The notes under the pieces: generated by a model
Database searches by the model: none
What the model was told of the DNA's origin: nothing
What the model saw: only the letters and a program-made list of their open reading frames with translations
Part shown: positions 18,341 through 27,785 of the stretch, in pieces
Position numbering within the stretch: the first letter of the stretch is position 1
Layout of the letters: the number at the start of each line of letters is the position of its first letter
NCBI GenBank assembly: GCA_949372655.1
Contig: CASIAI010000001.1
Location: 77,279 to 141,278, forward strand
Length of the DNA: 64,000 bases
Source: Candidatus Poseidoniaceae archaeon
GTDB lineage: Archaea; Thermoplasmatota; Poseidoniia; Poseidoniales; Poseidoniaceae
Reading direction: 5' to 3'
Position numbers and translations under genes: made by a program

Positions 18341-19693
18341 TCATGCAAGACCGAGCATAGAGATTCCACCAATAATTAGAATCATTGGTAGCATAACAAG
18401 TTCCAGGCCTGAGCGAGATCTACCGAGATTTGATAATTCTGAACCTCTTTGGATAGTTACCTTTGTACCTGGTAAATCTTCATCTCCAAATACTTCAATA
18501 ATACTATTTTGTAAAGTACCATCGAGACCTTCTCCTTCTATTTGGTCTCTAGGTCTTGGTTTGACATTACATATCATGTAGGCCGGATTACCTAGCTTTA
18601 ACCCATATAGAGTCCATCTATGCTTCTTGACTTTAGCACCTCGAAGGAAACCAGCGATTGCTTGTGACATTAGTTGCTTTCCGAGTGTTTGTGCAAAAGC
18701 CCCATCCCATCGCTTTATGTATTGACCCCACTCCTTTCTCTTGAAAGAATTTGTATTTACTTTAATTCCACCTGTACCGTCATGAAGAATAAATGGACAA
18801 CCGCCCGAGTCTGAACGTACTGTCACCCAATTACACTCTTCTCTTGTACCTTCATCAGTTTTCACAGTTCTACACTGGTACTGTTCATAAGTCCAACTAA
18901 AAGCGGCCATATTAGTCATAACCATATTCGTATTACCATCAACTACAACTGTTAAAACACCTTCCGGCGAAGGTCTTACCTGACCTACGAATTCATTGAC
19001 ACCAACTGCTGCAGAACGAATTAAAGAAGTTGGAGTATCAATCATCTGATTAATCATTTTAGACTTGAAGTATCCAATCAATGCTAAAATTAAACCAAGT
19101 AAGATTAGCCCAATTATAACATACATCCCTGTATTATCATTTTCTCCTTCAATACCAGAAACTATGCTCCACAATCCAACGATCGTTAAAATTGCAGAAA
19201 TACCTCCAAATAAGCCAAATAAACTGAATGATGCAGGTATTGGAGTACCTACTTTTGATGGGTGTTCAGCAATAGCAGAACCATCAGCATGTGGACCATA
19301 TCTATCTTGCTCATTCCAAGTCGCTGGCCCAGGTGCCGGTAAAATCCAATCGCTTGGGTCATTTGTTGGTACATATGTTGATTGTTGTAACCACCAATTA
19401 TCCATTGTTAGGCCGCTTGCTTCAGCTTTGGCTTCAAGTTCAGCTGGATCTATCGCTTGCATTCTAACCTTGTGTAGGTCTCCTTCATGCGAACCGGGAG
19501 TACAAAATGCTAAACACAGAAAACCAATGGCGCCCATCAAAATTGCTGATCGGTTTTCATCTCCACTTACAAGGCCCAAAAATAGACCAGATATAGCGAT
19601 TATAGCACTTATAACCCAAGCAAACCAACCCCAGAAAGTATAGGGGAATACTGCTTTAAAACTTCCACCATGAAGATTCAATTCATTAATCAT
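18341..19693 (-). CDS. membrane protein with a GIDE-like domain
   Basis: Two N-terminal spans (WGWFAWVISAIIAISGLFLGL, SAILMGAIGFLCLAF), a soluble stretch, two more spans (FSLFGLFGGISAILTIVGLW, YVIIGLILLGLILALIGYF), a beta-rich region and a final hydrophobic segment. The region VRPSPEGVLTVVVDG... WTYEQYQCRTVKTDEGTREECNWVTV... CPFILHDGTGGIKVN resembles the GIDE/BAM domain of membrane-bound MUL1-type proteins and their prokaryotic relatives. There is no RING finger, so it is not a ubiquitin ligase. Function unknown. It is followed after 31 bp by the thiolase gene and preceded by another membrane protein. Confidence 0.62.
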   Translation of the reverse strand: MINELNLHGGSFKAVFPYTFWGWFAWVISAIIAISGLFLGLVSGDENRSAILMGAIGFLCLAFCTPGSHEGDLHKVRMQAIDPAELEAKAEASGLTMDNWWLQQSTYVPTNDPSDWILPAPGPATWNEQDRYGPHADGSAIAEHPSKVGTPIPASFSLFGLFGGISAILTIVGLWSIVSGIEGENDNTGMYVIIGLILLGLILALIGYFKSKMINQMIDTPTSLIRSAAVGVNEFVGQVRPSPEGVLTVVVDGNTNMVMTNMAAFSWTYEQYQCRTVKTDEGTREECNWVTVRSDSGGCPFILHDGTGGIKVNTNSFKRKEWGQYIKRWDGAFAQTLGKQLMSQAIAGFLRGAKVKKHRWTLYGLKLGNPAYMICNVKPRPRDQIEGEGLDGTLQNSIIEVFGDEDLPGTKVTIQRGSELSNLGRSRSGLELVMLPMILIIGGISMLGLA

Positions 19694-19729
19694 GATATTG
19701 CCATAGGGTACCGACAATAAAGTTTGGCT

Positions 19730-20296
19730 TCAAAATAATTTAGAATCATCAAGACCATTATTGGCAACCATTAGAGGTATTGCCACAATTAATCCGCAAA
19801 CTGCCACGCATGCTGCTTGGATACCTACAACTAATGCTGTTACTGTTGAACCCTCAAGACCAAATTCACTATACATATCTTGTGTACTATCAGAAAAAGA
19901 CATAATAATTTGAAGTAAAAATCCAACTAATAAGCCAATAAGAACCAAATATACACCCTTTCTTTGATAATTAACCATCCAATATCCACCGATGACTGAA
20001 GTAGCAGTCGCCACAAGTCCTGATAAGAGAAGTAAAATAACGTCAATTGTAGTATATCCTGTATCTTCCATAAATTTAGAATCCGTGAACCCAACGACAC
20101 TCAATAATAGTGAAATCAAATTGAATGCCCCATAAACGATCAATAAAATACCGATTACTTTCGAAGAACTTGATGGTGGTTGAAGCATAATAATTTGACC
20201 ATTAAAATTATCTCCTCCCAGCGATACTGTACCATCAATAGATGGTTCTACAGATTTATGTTCAGGCTCAACGCCACTCCAAGGGTCTGGTTGCAT
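19730..20296 (-). CDS. four-span membrane protein, unknown
   Basis: The 188-residue protein begins with a polar 45-residue segment (MQPDPWSGVEPEHKSVEPS). About four spans follow: VIGILLIVYGAFNLISLLLSVVGF, TIDVILLLLSGLVATATSVIGGYW, GVYLVLIGLLVGFLLQIIMSF and ALVVGIQAACVAVCGLIVAIPLMVA. No family is recognised. It lies 36 bp upstream of the GIDE-like gene and may be cotranscribed with it. Confidence 0.6.
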   Translation of the reverse strand: MQPDPWSGVEPEHKSVEPSIDGTVSLGGDNFNGQIIMLQPPSSSSKVIGILLIVYGAFNLISLLLSVVGFTDSKFMEDTGYTTIDVILLLLSGLVATATSVIGGYWMVNYQRKGVYLVLIGLLVGFLLQIIMSFSDSTQDMYSEFGLEGSTVTALVVGIQAACVAVCGLIVAIPLMVANNGLDDSKLF

Positions 20297-20401
20297 AGAT
20301 ATTGCTCAATGACCAAAGCACTTCAAGACTCGTATTTTTTGTTTAATTATAAATGGAGGTTTTCAAGAAGGAAGAGCGTTTGCATCAAATGAGGCGGGTC
20401 T

Positions 20402-21292
20402 ATGACTGACATATTGGTGGTTTTCAAAAAAAACTTCGAATCTGTACATGATAATAGCCTAGATACTGTCAAAGAAGTTCTAAATGAACTACAAAAATCA
20501 AGAGAAATACGAATAGAAATACGGGCTAGAGAGCAAGTTCGAAGAGCAGATTTCATCGGAAGAGACCTAGTGATTGTCTTGGGTGGAGATGGGACATTGA
20601 CTAGTATCTCACACAACATTGACGCCAATACACCGGTAATGGGCGTCAATTCTCACCCAATCAACCAAGACCCTGATGGTAGTTATGGTTTTTACATGGA
20701 TAGTGATATCGAAACCTTTTCTGGTGATATAGAATTAGCGTTAAATGGAAAAGCAATAATAAATGATATTCCAAGATTACAGGCAATAATAGATTCCACT
20801 TCAGGTAATCGATTTACTACTGACCCAGCAATGAATGACTTACTAATTGCAAATACCCACCAATACGCTCCTAGTAAGTATCACCTGAGAAGAGGCGACA
20901 AAAAGTGTCGACAACAGAGTAGTGGATTACTATTCTCTACATGGCTAGGCCAGGGTGCTTGGCTAAACCATACAATAGATTCTGATACAATGAATCAACT
21001 ACAATCCAGAATTAAAGAAGGTGATTGGAGTGACCATTATTTCTTCGTAGCTAGAGACATACCGCATAAACAGAGATCTGGAGAACCTTGGTCTTGGATA
21101 GATTGGACTGCTGAAGCAACAATCCTAACCTCAGATATGCATAGGGGTTATGTTGTACCTGATGGCTGGGATGAGGTTCACTTTAACAGAGGCGCTACAA
21201 TCACTGTAAATACTGATGCTCCTAGACTTTCATTACTAACTTTTAGAAATACGTTATCTGAAAAGTTAGAACAAATAAGTTCTAATCAATAG
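20402..21292 (+). CDS. nadK: NAD+ kinase
   Basis: The nucleotide-binding GGDGT motif sits at residues 61-65 (VIVLGGDGTLTSISH), followed by PVMGVNSHP and a C-terminal beta-sandwich with SSGLLFSTWLGQGAW, where a NAD kinase would have its TGSTA-like loop. It phosphorylates NAD+ to NADP+ using ATP or polyphosphate. The conserved second motif is atypical (RRGDKKCRQQSSGLLFST), so it belongs to a divergent archaeal branch, and its exact substrate is less sure than its fold. It is convergent with the 16S rRNA gene, whose 3' end lies about 95 bp away. Confidence 0.82.
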   Translation: MTDILVVFKKNFESVHDNSLDTVKEVLNELQKSREIRIEIRAREQVRRADFIGRDLVIVLGGDGTLTSISHNIDANTPVMGVNSHPINQDPDGSYGFYMDSDIETFSGDIELALNGKAIINDIPRLQAIIDSTSGNRFTTDPAMNDLLIANTHQYAPSKYHLRRGDKKCRQQSSGLLFSTWLGQGAWLNHTIDSDTMNQLQSRIKEGDWSDHYFFVARDIPHKQRSGEPWSWIDWTAEATILTSDMHRGYVVPDGWDEVHFNRGATITVNTDAPRLSLLTFRNTLSEKLEQISSNQ

Positions 21293-21336
21293 TTTAAAAA
21301 CTTTACTTGGTGTAAAAAGTAAAGCGCTAAATGAAT

Positions 21337-21380
21337 AAAAAAAGGGGTGGAGACTGGAGCCCAAAAGGACTCCAGCCTCC
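21337..21380 (-). terminator. hairpin plus U-tract terminator after 16S rRNA
   Basis: Read on the minus strand just past the 16S 3' end: GGAG-G-CTGGAG, a 10-nt loop, CTCCAG-T-CTCC, then ACCCC and seven T residues. The arms are 21377-21380 with 21349-21352 and 21370-21375 with 21354-21359, separated by one mismatch. This is the layout of an intrinsic terminator. Archaeal termination usually needs only U-tracts, so the stem might instead take part in 16S 3' processing. Confidence 0.6.
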
Positions 21381-21386
21381 GATTTC

Positions 21387-22855
<1,469 letters not shown>

Positions 22856-23233
22856 TCTTGTAATGATCCTTAGGCTACTTGTCGCTGAAATTCATTTGAA
22901 TTTGCTGTCCTAAAAAAATTGGCGAGAAAATAATGCACTTGAGCTTCTTGCACAAAATACGTCATAATCTCGATCACCTTCCTGACTCTGAGCGATCTTC
23001 CGTGGGGGAAGGTTTCTCAAAATCGCAATCGCTTCGGCTTCACGCATCGAGAGGATGGCGGCTGTCACAGTCCGAGGACTCTGCCGCCAACGCCGTTCTC
23101 AACAACGCAAGCAACCCACCGAGTCACCTCCCCTATATCAACATACCCTACCGATATATTGTGATAAATGGTATGCTGCAAAGCAATTTGAGCAAAAAAA
23201 TGTCACTTTGTTTGGTATAAAATCCATCATAAA
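22856..23233 (-). other. 16S rRNA leader and promoter region, GC-rich and structured
   Basis: This 378-bp gap holds no convincing ORF. From about 22965 to 23135 it is clearly more GC-rich than the surrounding genes. On the minus strand it can fold: GGCGGC...GCCGCC enclosing AGTC-CTCG-GACT, and AGCGAT...ATCGCT enclosing CTTCC-CCCAC-GGAAG. Nearer the 16S start lies AAATTC-AAAT-GAATTT. A TATA-like ATATAG at about 23133-23138 would give a leader of roughly 250 nt. It lacks tRNA, SRP and RNase P signatures as far as I can see. It is either the pre-16S leader or a separate small RNA. Confidence 0.55.
23110..23141 (-). promoter_or_regulatory. candidate rRNA core promoter element (copy A)
   Basis: On the minus strand GATATAGGGGAGGTGACTCGG then GTGGGTTGCT. 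It matches 24 of 32 positions, without gaps, with the segment upstream of the L3 operon (38068-38099). ATATAG lies about 23-26 nt before the shared TGCT end, the normal distance from an archaeal TATA box to the start site, so a promoter reading is favoured. Confidence 0.45.
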
Positions 23234-23635
23234 TTATGACACATTTTTTGATTCAAGCCACTGTGCCCCATAATAGTTCCATTGCTCAATAGTCCAACCC
23301 TCTGGGAGGCCTGATTCTGGTAGTGGAGGTGAACTAGGAATTTGTGGAATTATACTCGCAGGTGTTGCCTCCGGAGAGAAATTATCTAGAGTATTATTAT
23401 CTGTGATAGGCAAGGTATAGTGACTTCCCTGAATAGTTGGTTGAGGCAGTATAGGTAAATTTGCCATTGGAGGTATGTTGCTAGGATCAAGAGGTATTGG
23501 ATGGTTGTGGATATTGTATTGTTTACTATCTTGACCTTTACTACTATTCTGCCTATAGGCATCGTAAATTAGATATTCTATCAATAATAGACCAATAAAA
23601 ATAGCAACTGTTGGAATAATAGGAAAGTTGGCCAT
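23234..23635 (-). CDS. single-span membrane protein with C-terminal GW-type tail
   Basis: The 133-residue protein has one N-terminal span (FPIIPTVAIFIGLLLIEYLIY), then a polar, Pro-rich linker, and ends with GLPEGWTIEQWNYYGAQWLE plus five residues. The same tail closes the large surface protein at 45785-49183, which is otherwise unrelated. It starts 22 bp after the secY stop and is very likely cotranscribed with it, so an accessory role at the Sec translocon is a reasonable guess; no known SecG/Sec61-beta similarity is visible. It is the last gene of the ribosomal protein-secY array. Confidence 0.7.
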   Translation of the reverse strand: MANFPIIPTVAIFIGLLLIEYLIYDAYRQNSSKGQDSKQYNIHNHPIPLDPSNIPPMANLPILPQPTIQGSHYTLPITDNNTLDNFSPEATPASIIPQIPSSPPLPESGLPEGWTIEQWNYYGAQWLESKNVS

Positions 23636-23656
23636 ATTATGACCTCAAAACAGAAC

Positions 23657-25588
23657 CTACTCAGCACCAAAGAACTGTCTTATCATTGGATGCATTTCCA
23701 TTGCTTGCTCTTTCTGTATCTGCTCATAGGTACGTAATATGATACCTACGGCCAGAAGTAAACCAGTACCCGTAGCATTACCTACTGTACCTAGTAAATC
23801 AGCACCAGCTGCTAGCAACCCGACGAATGCTCCTGAGAAATAAGTCACAGGTGGAATATAATTTTCTAATATCTTTTCTAGAACCTTAGGATTCTTACGG
23901 AAACCAGGTATTTGCATACCTGTTCTTTCGATTTGTTTCGCAACATCCTTCGTACCCATATTGGTAGTATCGATCCAAAACTTAGCGAAAATCATCGAAC
24001 CTACTGTCATCAGAATAACATAAAATGCAACGTGAACCATGATTTGTGTCAAACTATGACCGAATACGTCGCCCTGCTGGTTCAGCAGCGGTAGTAACCA
24101 GTCATTAACTCCATTTACCATACTCGCATACCATGCAAAACCTCCTGAAGCGGTGGTTTGGCCTTGTTCATAAGTTCCAATATATTTGGAAAGCGAACCA
24201 GCTCCATTCCGACCTAACAGAGGAGTTTGAGATAACGTCGGGTGACTCCAGAATAATAGAGTGAACATGTTGATGTTTGCCAATAGAGCAGCCATCAAAA
24301 TAACTGGAATGTTAGAAGCATAAACTAAACGAATCGGATATTTCCCTCTATGCCCTCTAACCTTACCATGAGTTAGCGGTAATTCGAGTTTACTAGATTC
24401 TGCATAGGCAACCACTAAGAATACCACAACAGATGAGAATAGAGCTGCTAATGGATTGACGTGCGTCAGAAGTATCGTTTCAAAACCATTACTAGAGATC
24501 ATATCGTAATTTGTTGCCTCCCTAAACATATAGAATATCATTGGTAAAGTACCAGATGGAGGGTTACTGAGTGAATATCCAATACCCTTGGTTACTGGAA
24601 GAGGAGAAAGAGTTCCTACGAAAGTAGATTGTGCTACACCTGCTGCGATAAACAGAGACATACCAGAACCAATTCCCCACTTACTAACCAGTTCATCAAG
24701 AAGGAATACTAGGTAAGAACCTGCGAATAGTTGAGCAACTATAACGAAGTTAGCCCAACCGATACCGTAGGAGTCAATCAAGAACTCCGTAGGGTCAAGG
24801 AAACCATAGGTTTGCGGAATGGCTTCGATAGGAATCATAATTAGAACCAATAATTTTTGTACTCCTTGGTACATTGCTTTATCATCGGAATTACTCAAAT
24901 CTAATCTAATAATTTTAGCACCTGCAAATAATTGCATGATAATTGAACCTGTTACGATTGGACCAATTCCAAGGTGCATGATTGTACCAGATGCTCCCGC
25001 CATAATAGAACGGAATCCGCTGAACAAATCGAGGGCTTGTCCTGAAAGACCATACAACATTACGTTAGTCATTGCGAAGTAAATAATCAATACAAATGTA
25101 GTTGTCCACATTTTCTCGTTAAACCTTACGTGACGCTCTGGCTTAGTGATTGTAGGATAAACATCTACGAAGCGGCTTAGAGCGTATAATCTACTACTCT
25201 TATCGCCACTCCACATGAAACAAGTCAGAATCGCAGCTGCTCCAAAACCTAATAGAAGAATACCAACTAAGAAGAATCCAACTCCTTCATCGTACCCTCC
25301 CCAAGCACCTGGACGAACATACCAAACAGCAATCGAACTCAGTGCTAACCAACCAATTAATTTACCATATCGGCCAATCACTGGAGCATCTTGGAGTCCC
25401 TTAGGCAAGTCTCTCTGGAAACACCACATCAAATATGCAACATAAATTACTGAAAGTATCAATCCAAACTGTGCAGCAGCCATCTGTTCAGATGTTCCAC
25501 TAAGTTCATCGGATTGCCAGTAAATCAAAAGCCCGAAGTACAGAGCACCAGTTAGTGCAATAGCCCAAGGAATTGGTTTATGTTTCAT
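23657..25588 (-). CDS. secY: protein translocase subunit SecY with N-terminal membrane extension
   Basis: The core from about residue 150 is canonical archaeal SecY/Sec61-alpha: VRFNEKMWTTTFVLIIYFAMTNVMLYGLS, the plug and TM2 region FRSIMAGASGTIMHLGIGPIVTGSIIMQL, KWGIGSGMSLFIAAGV and GTGLLLAVGIILRTYEQI. It forms the channel for secreted and membrane proteins. In front is an extra stretch of about 145 residues with four likely membrane spans, not found in ordinary SecY, giving 643 residues. ATG 25588 (MKHKPIPW) follows a GGTGA site and is chosen over the GTG at 25597. It directly follows L15, as in other archaea. Confidence 0.95.
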   Translation of the reverse strand: MKHKPIPWAIALTGALYFGLLIYWQSDELSGTSEQMAAAQFGLILSVIYVAYLMWCFQRDLPKGLQDAPVIGRYGKLIGWLALSSIAVWYVRPGAWGGYDEGVGFFLVGILLLGFGAAAILTCFMWSGDKSSRLYALSRFVDVYPTITKPERHVRFNEKMWTTTFVLIIYFAMTNVMLYGLSGQALDLFSGFRSIMAGASGTIMHLGIGPIVTGSIIMQLFAGAKIIRLDLSNSDDKAMYQGVQKLLVLIMIPIEAIPQTYGFLDPTEFLIDSYGIGWANFVIVAQLFAGSYLVFLLDELVSKWGIGSGMSLFIAAGVAQSTFVGTLSPLPVTKGIGYSLSNPPSGTLPMIFYMFREATNYDMISSNGFETILLTHVNPLAALFSSVVVFLVVAYAESSKLELPLTHGKVRGHRGKYPIRLVYASNIPVILMAALLANINMFTLLFWSHPTLSQTPLLGRNGAGSLSKYIGTYEQGQTTASGGFAWYASMVNGVNDWLLPLLNQQGDVFGHSLTQIMVHVAFYVILMTVGSMIFAKFWIDTTNMGTKDVAKQIERTGMQIPGFRKNPKVLEKILENYIPPVTYFSGAFVGLLAAGADLLGTVGNATGTGLLLAVGIILRTYEQIQKEQAMEMHPMIRQFFGAE

Positions 25589-25618
25589 TATTCTCACCTT
25601 TCAAAAATCATTATTTTT

Positions 25619-26032
25619 TCATTCTTCAAAGTCATCGCCATCAGTTTCTACTGTTCCACCAGCAGCACTGATTTTTTCCGATGCTTTAGCACTGGCTTCT
25701 GAAACTATTACTTTGAGAGCAGAGTTAATTCTTCCACTTCCTAGAAGTTTATCAATTCCTAACTCCGTAAGGTTTAGAGTATCTTTTCCATCAGCCAATT
25801 CTTCAAGTTGTGCTACATTGATAGTAATATTGACAGTTCTTAGAGTTGGATGTCGGTTAAATCCATGCATACCCCAATGATTTGGCATATACTTGATTCT
25901 AGTCATGACACGGTGCTTGTTCATACCAGCATTACCACGGCCACCTCTCTTACCAGCACCACGGCCCGCTTTCTTTCCACGTCCATGGTATCTGTTTCTT
26001 CCACGATGCTTATTTGCTTTTGTACCCATCAT
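25619..26032 (-). CDS. rpl15: 50S ribosomal protein L15 (uL15)
   Basis: The basic Gly-rich start (RGRNRYHGRGKKAGRGAGKRGGRGNAG) is the L15 signature for threading into 23S rRNA, followed by the archaeal KYMPNHWGMHGFNRH segment and a globular C-terminal domain. The 137 residues are normal for archaea. It is the last ribosomal protein gene before secY and lies 6 bp after L30, with a strong GGTGAT site before the ATG. Confidence 0.95.
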   Translation of the reverse strand: MMGTKANKHRGRNRYHGRGKKAGRGAGKRGGRGNAGMNKHRVMTRIKYMPNHWGMHGFNRHPTLRTVNITINVAQLEELADGKDTLNLTELGIDKLLGSGRINSALKVIVSEASAKASEKISAAGGTVETDGDDFEE

Positions 26033-26038
26033 ATCACC

Positions 26039-26509
26039 TCAAATCATTCGCTCTACTAGAACGTCAATCTTATCTCCTCTTGAACCAAGCGCTCCGCCTA
26101 GAACAAAAGGTCGCTTTATTCCACTCCAGCCTTTAGTGCCACGTGGTGGATGAAGTCGGAAAACCCTCTTCAATCCAGGAACTTGCTTAACTGTTGCATC
26201 ATTAGATGCGATTGCCTTTGCAAAGTCTCCTATATTCTTGTAATCTGTATTGTCTTTTACCATGGAGTCTGTCAATGGATGATCTCCTGACATTCTACCT
26301 CTTTCAGAAAGCATTTTTTCAATGAGTTCTTCAGTAGCATCTCCCCAAGTAATGTAGTCTTTAGCCTTTTGAAGCATACCACGGTATTGATCGTTCTCTG
26401 GAATTATTACTGCGTGATTGACCTTAGTCAAGTTCAAGTAATCCATAGTTTCTCTAATCGAACGTTCAACATTAACGTTACTTCTAACTCTTACAACTAC
26501 CCAACTCAT
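26039..26509 (-). CDS. rpl30: 50S ribosomal protein L30 (uL30)
   Basis: MSWVVVRVRSNVNVERSIRETMDYLNLTKVNHAVIIPENDQYRGML is the typical ferredoxin-like L30 fold. The 156 residues include the archaeal/eukaryotic C-terminal extension ending RLHPPRGTKGWSGIKRPF, which resembles the L7 type. It overlaps the S5 gene upstream by 4 bp, indicating translational coupling within the spc operon. Confidence 0.95.
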   Translation of the reverse strand: MSWVVVRVRSNVNVERSIRETMDYLNLTKVNHAVIIPENDQYRGMLQKAKDYITWGDATEELIEKMLSERGRMSGDHPLTDSMVKDNTDYKNIGDFAKAIASNDATVKQVPGLKRVFRLHPPRGTKGWSGIKRPFVLGGALGSRGDKIDVLVERMI

Positions 26510-27273
26510 TCTAATTTCCTCCCTTTACCAATGAACAATCTCTCCTTCTGTTCGTTGGAGATTCTTGTAGAGTTCAAGTTCTTTAGAGCATTGAAAGTAG
26601 CTGCTGCATAATTGATAGTAGTTCTTGTTTGACCTTTTGTTCTCGATAGAACGTCAGTAATTCCAGCAAGGTCTAATACTTTCTTTCCAGTCTCCCCAAT
26701 AACTAATCCTTTACCTTTAGCAGCAGGCATCAATGTGACTCTAGTCGATGCTGAGCGCCCATTGATTTTCATTGGAACTGAAGTACCCGGTCCTGCAGAA
26801 GATTCCCAAGAACCGTTACCTCTTTGAATTGAAATTATATTCAACTTGGCAGCTGTAATGGCTTTACGGATAGCCATTGAAACATCTTTGGCTTTTGCCA
26901 TTCCAATCCCCACATAGCCATCTCTATTTCCAACACATGCCATGACATTGAACCTTGGTCTTCGACCACTGTCTGTCATTCTTTGAACCATATTCACCTT
27001 TATGATATCATCTTCAAGGTTAGGAATCAATGCATCAACTACTTCGACTTCTCTAATTGGAAGTCTGGAAGCTAATGCTTGCTCGAAAGTAATAATACGT
27101 CCAGCCATTACTGCATTACCTAGTCTAGTTTTAGGAGTCCAATTTCTTAGAGCCATGATTGGGTCATCTTGATTTCTACGTCGTTTACGATGATCTCCTT
27201 TCTCCTCTACTTCTGGTGGGTTGAATGCCTGAATAAGACCAGGCGCCATATTTTGATTTTCTTCATCACTCAT
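26506..27273 (-). CDS. rps5: 30S ribosomal protein S5 (uS5)
   Basis: The N-terminal double-stranded RNA-binding-like fold (VNMVQRMTDSGRRPRFNVMACVGNRDGYVGIGMAKAKDV) and the C-terminal domain (KGKGLVIGETGKKVLDLAGITDV) identify S5, which shapes the mRNA entry and decoding region. The ATG at 27273 shares one base with the L18 stop (TGATG); the track's start at 27276 is a TTG just before it. At about 255 residues it has the longer archaeal N-terminus, rich in charge. Confidence 0.96.
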   Translation of the reverse strand: MSDEENQNMAPGLIQAFNPPEVEEKGDHRKRRRNQDDPIMALRNWTPKTRLGNAVMAGRIITFEQALASRLPIREVEVVDALIPNLEDDIIKVNMVQRMTDSGRRPRFNVMACVGNRDGYVGIGMAKAKDVSMAIRKAITAAKLNIISIQRGNGSWESSAGPGTSVPMKINGRSASTRVTLMPAAKGKGLVIGETGKKVLDLAGITDVLSRTKGQTRTTINYAAATFNALKNLNSTRISNEQKERLFIGKGRKLE

Positions 27274-27785
27274 CAATAAGCCTCCTCTATTTTCTTCTTT
27301 GTTGAATCAACTGCAGCACCGATTTTATCATCGATGTGCACACCATTAATTCTGTCATCATCAGGAAGTACTTCCTCACCATGAGGAATGTCCATTCCTG
27401 CGTCAACCATGCCCTTCAAAGCGGAGAATACTCTTCCACCAGGAGTGCTTCCGGCTAGACCAATATCTAGAACTGCTTCGTTACATCCCAAAGCAAGGGA
27501 TGCTTTACCTAGTGCATATCCAGTTAGGTAGCAAGCAGGTACTGACTTTTGAGAGAATCCTTCTGGCCATCCGTGCTTCTTAGTTAACTCAGAGCCTGTA
27601 ACGGTTGCCATTACTTGGTCACCGTTGATAGCCCAGTTTACAATTTGACAAGTAATACGGGTGTTTGAAATCCTTACAACTGCACGTGCCTTGTTTCCTC
27701 TCAACAGTTTCAACCTTCTGTGATAGTCGGTTAAACCAGCCTTTCTTCTTCTGAAAATAGATCTTCTACGAGTTCCTTGCATCAT
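27273..27785 (-). CDS. rpl18: 50S ribosomal protein L18 (uL18)
   Basis: RRRKAGLTDYHRRLKLLRGNKARAVVRISNTRITCQIV and YLTGYALGKASLALGCNEAVLDIGL are the L18 family features for 5S rRNA binding. Its 170 residues include the archaeal C-terminal tail. It starts with ATGATG overlapping the L19e stop by 4 bp and overlaps S5 at its own stop. No 5S rRNA gene is in the window. Confidence 0.96.
   Translation of the reverse strand: MMQGTRRRSIFRRRKAGLTDYHRRLKLLRGNKARAVVRISNTRITCQIVNWAINGDQVMATVTGSELTKKHGWPEGFSQKSVPACYLTGYALGKASLALGCNEAVLDIGLAGSTPGGRVFSALKGMVDAGMDIPHGEEVLPDDDRINGVHIDDKIGAAVDSTKKKIEEAY

Noticed and set aside
23124-23131. GGAGGTGA in the 16S upstream region as a complement that masks the anti-Shine-Dalgarno tail, or as a site for a leader peptide (VGCLRC)
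   Set aside because: The same segment occurs before the S10 operon and fits a promoter spacer; if transcription starts near 23110 it is not in the RNA. Start-site mapping would settle it.
22933-23273. Plus-strand ORFs of 95 and 72 residues between 16S and the small membrane protein
   Set aside because: They overlap each other in different frames, have low-complexity composition and no ribosome site; the DNA fits a structured RNA leader better.
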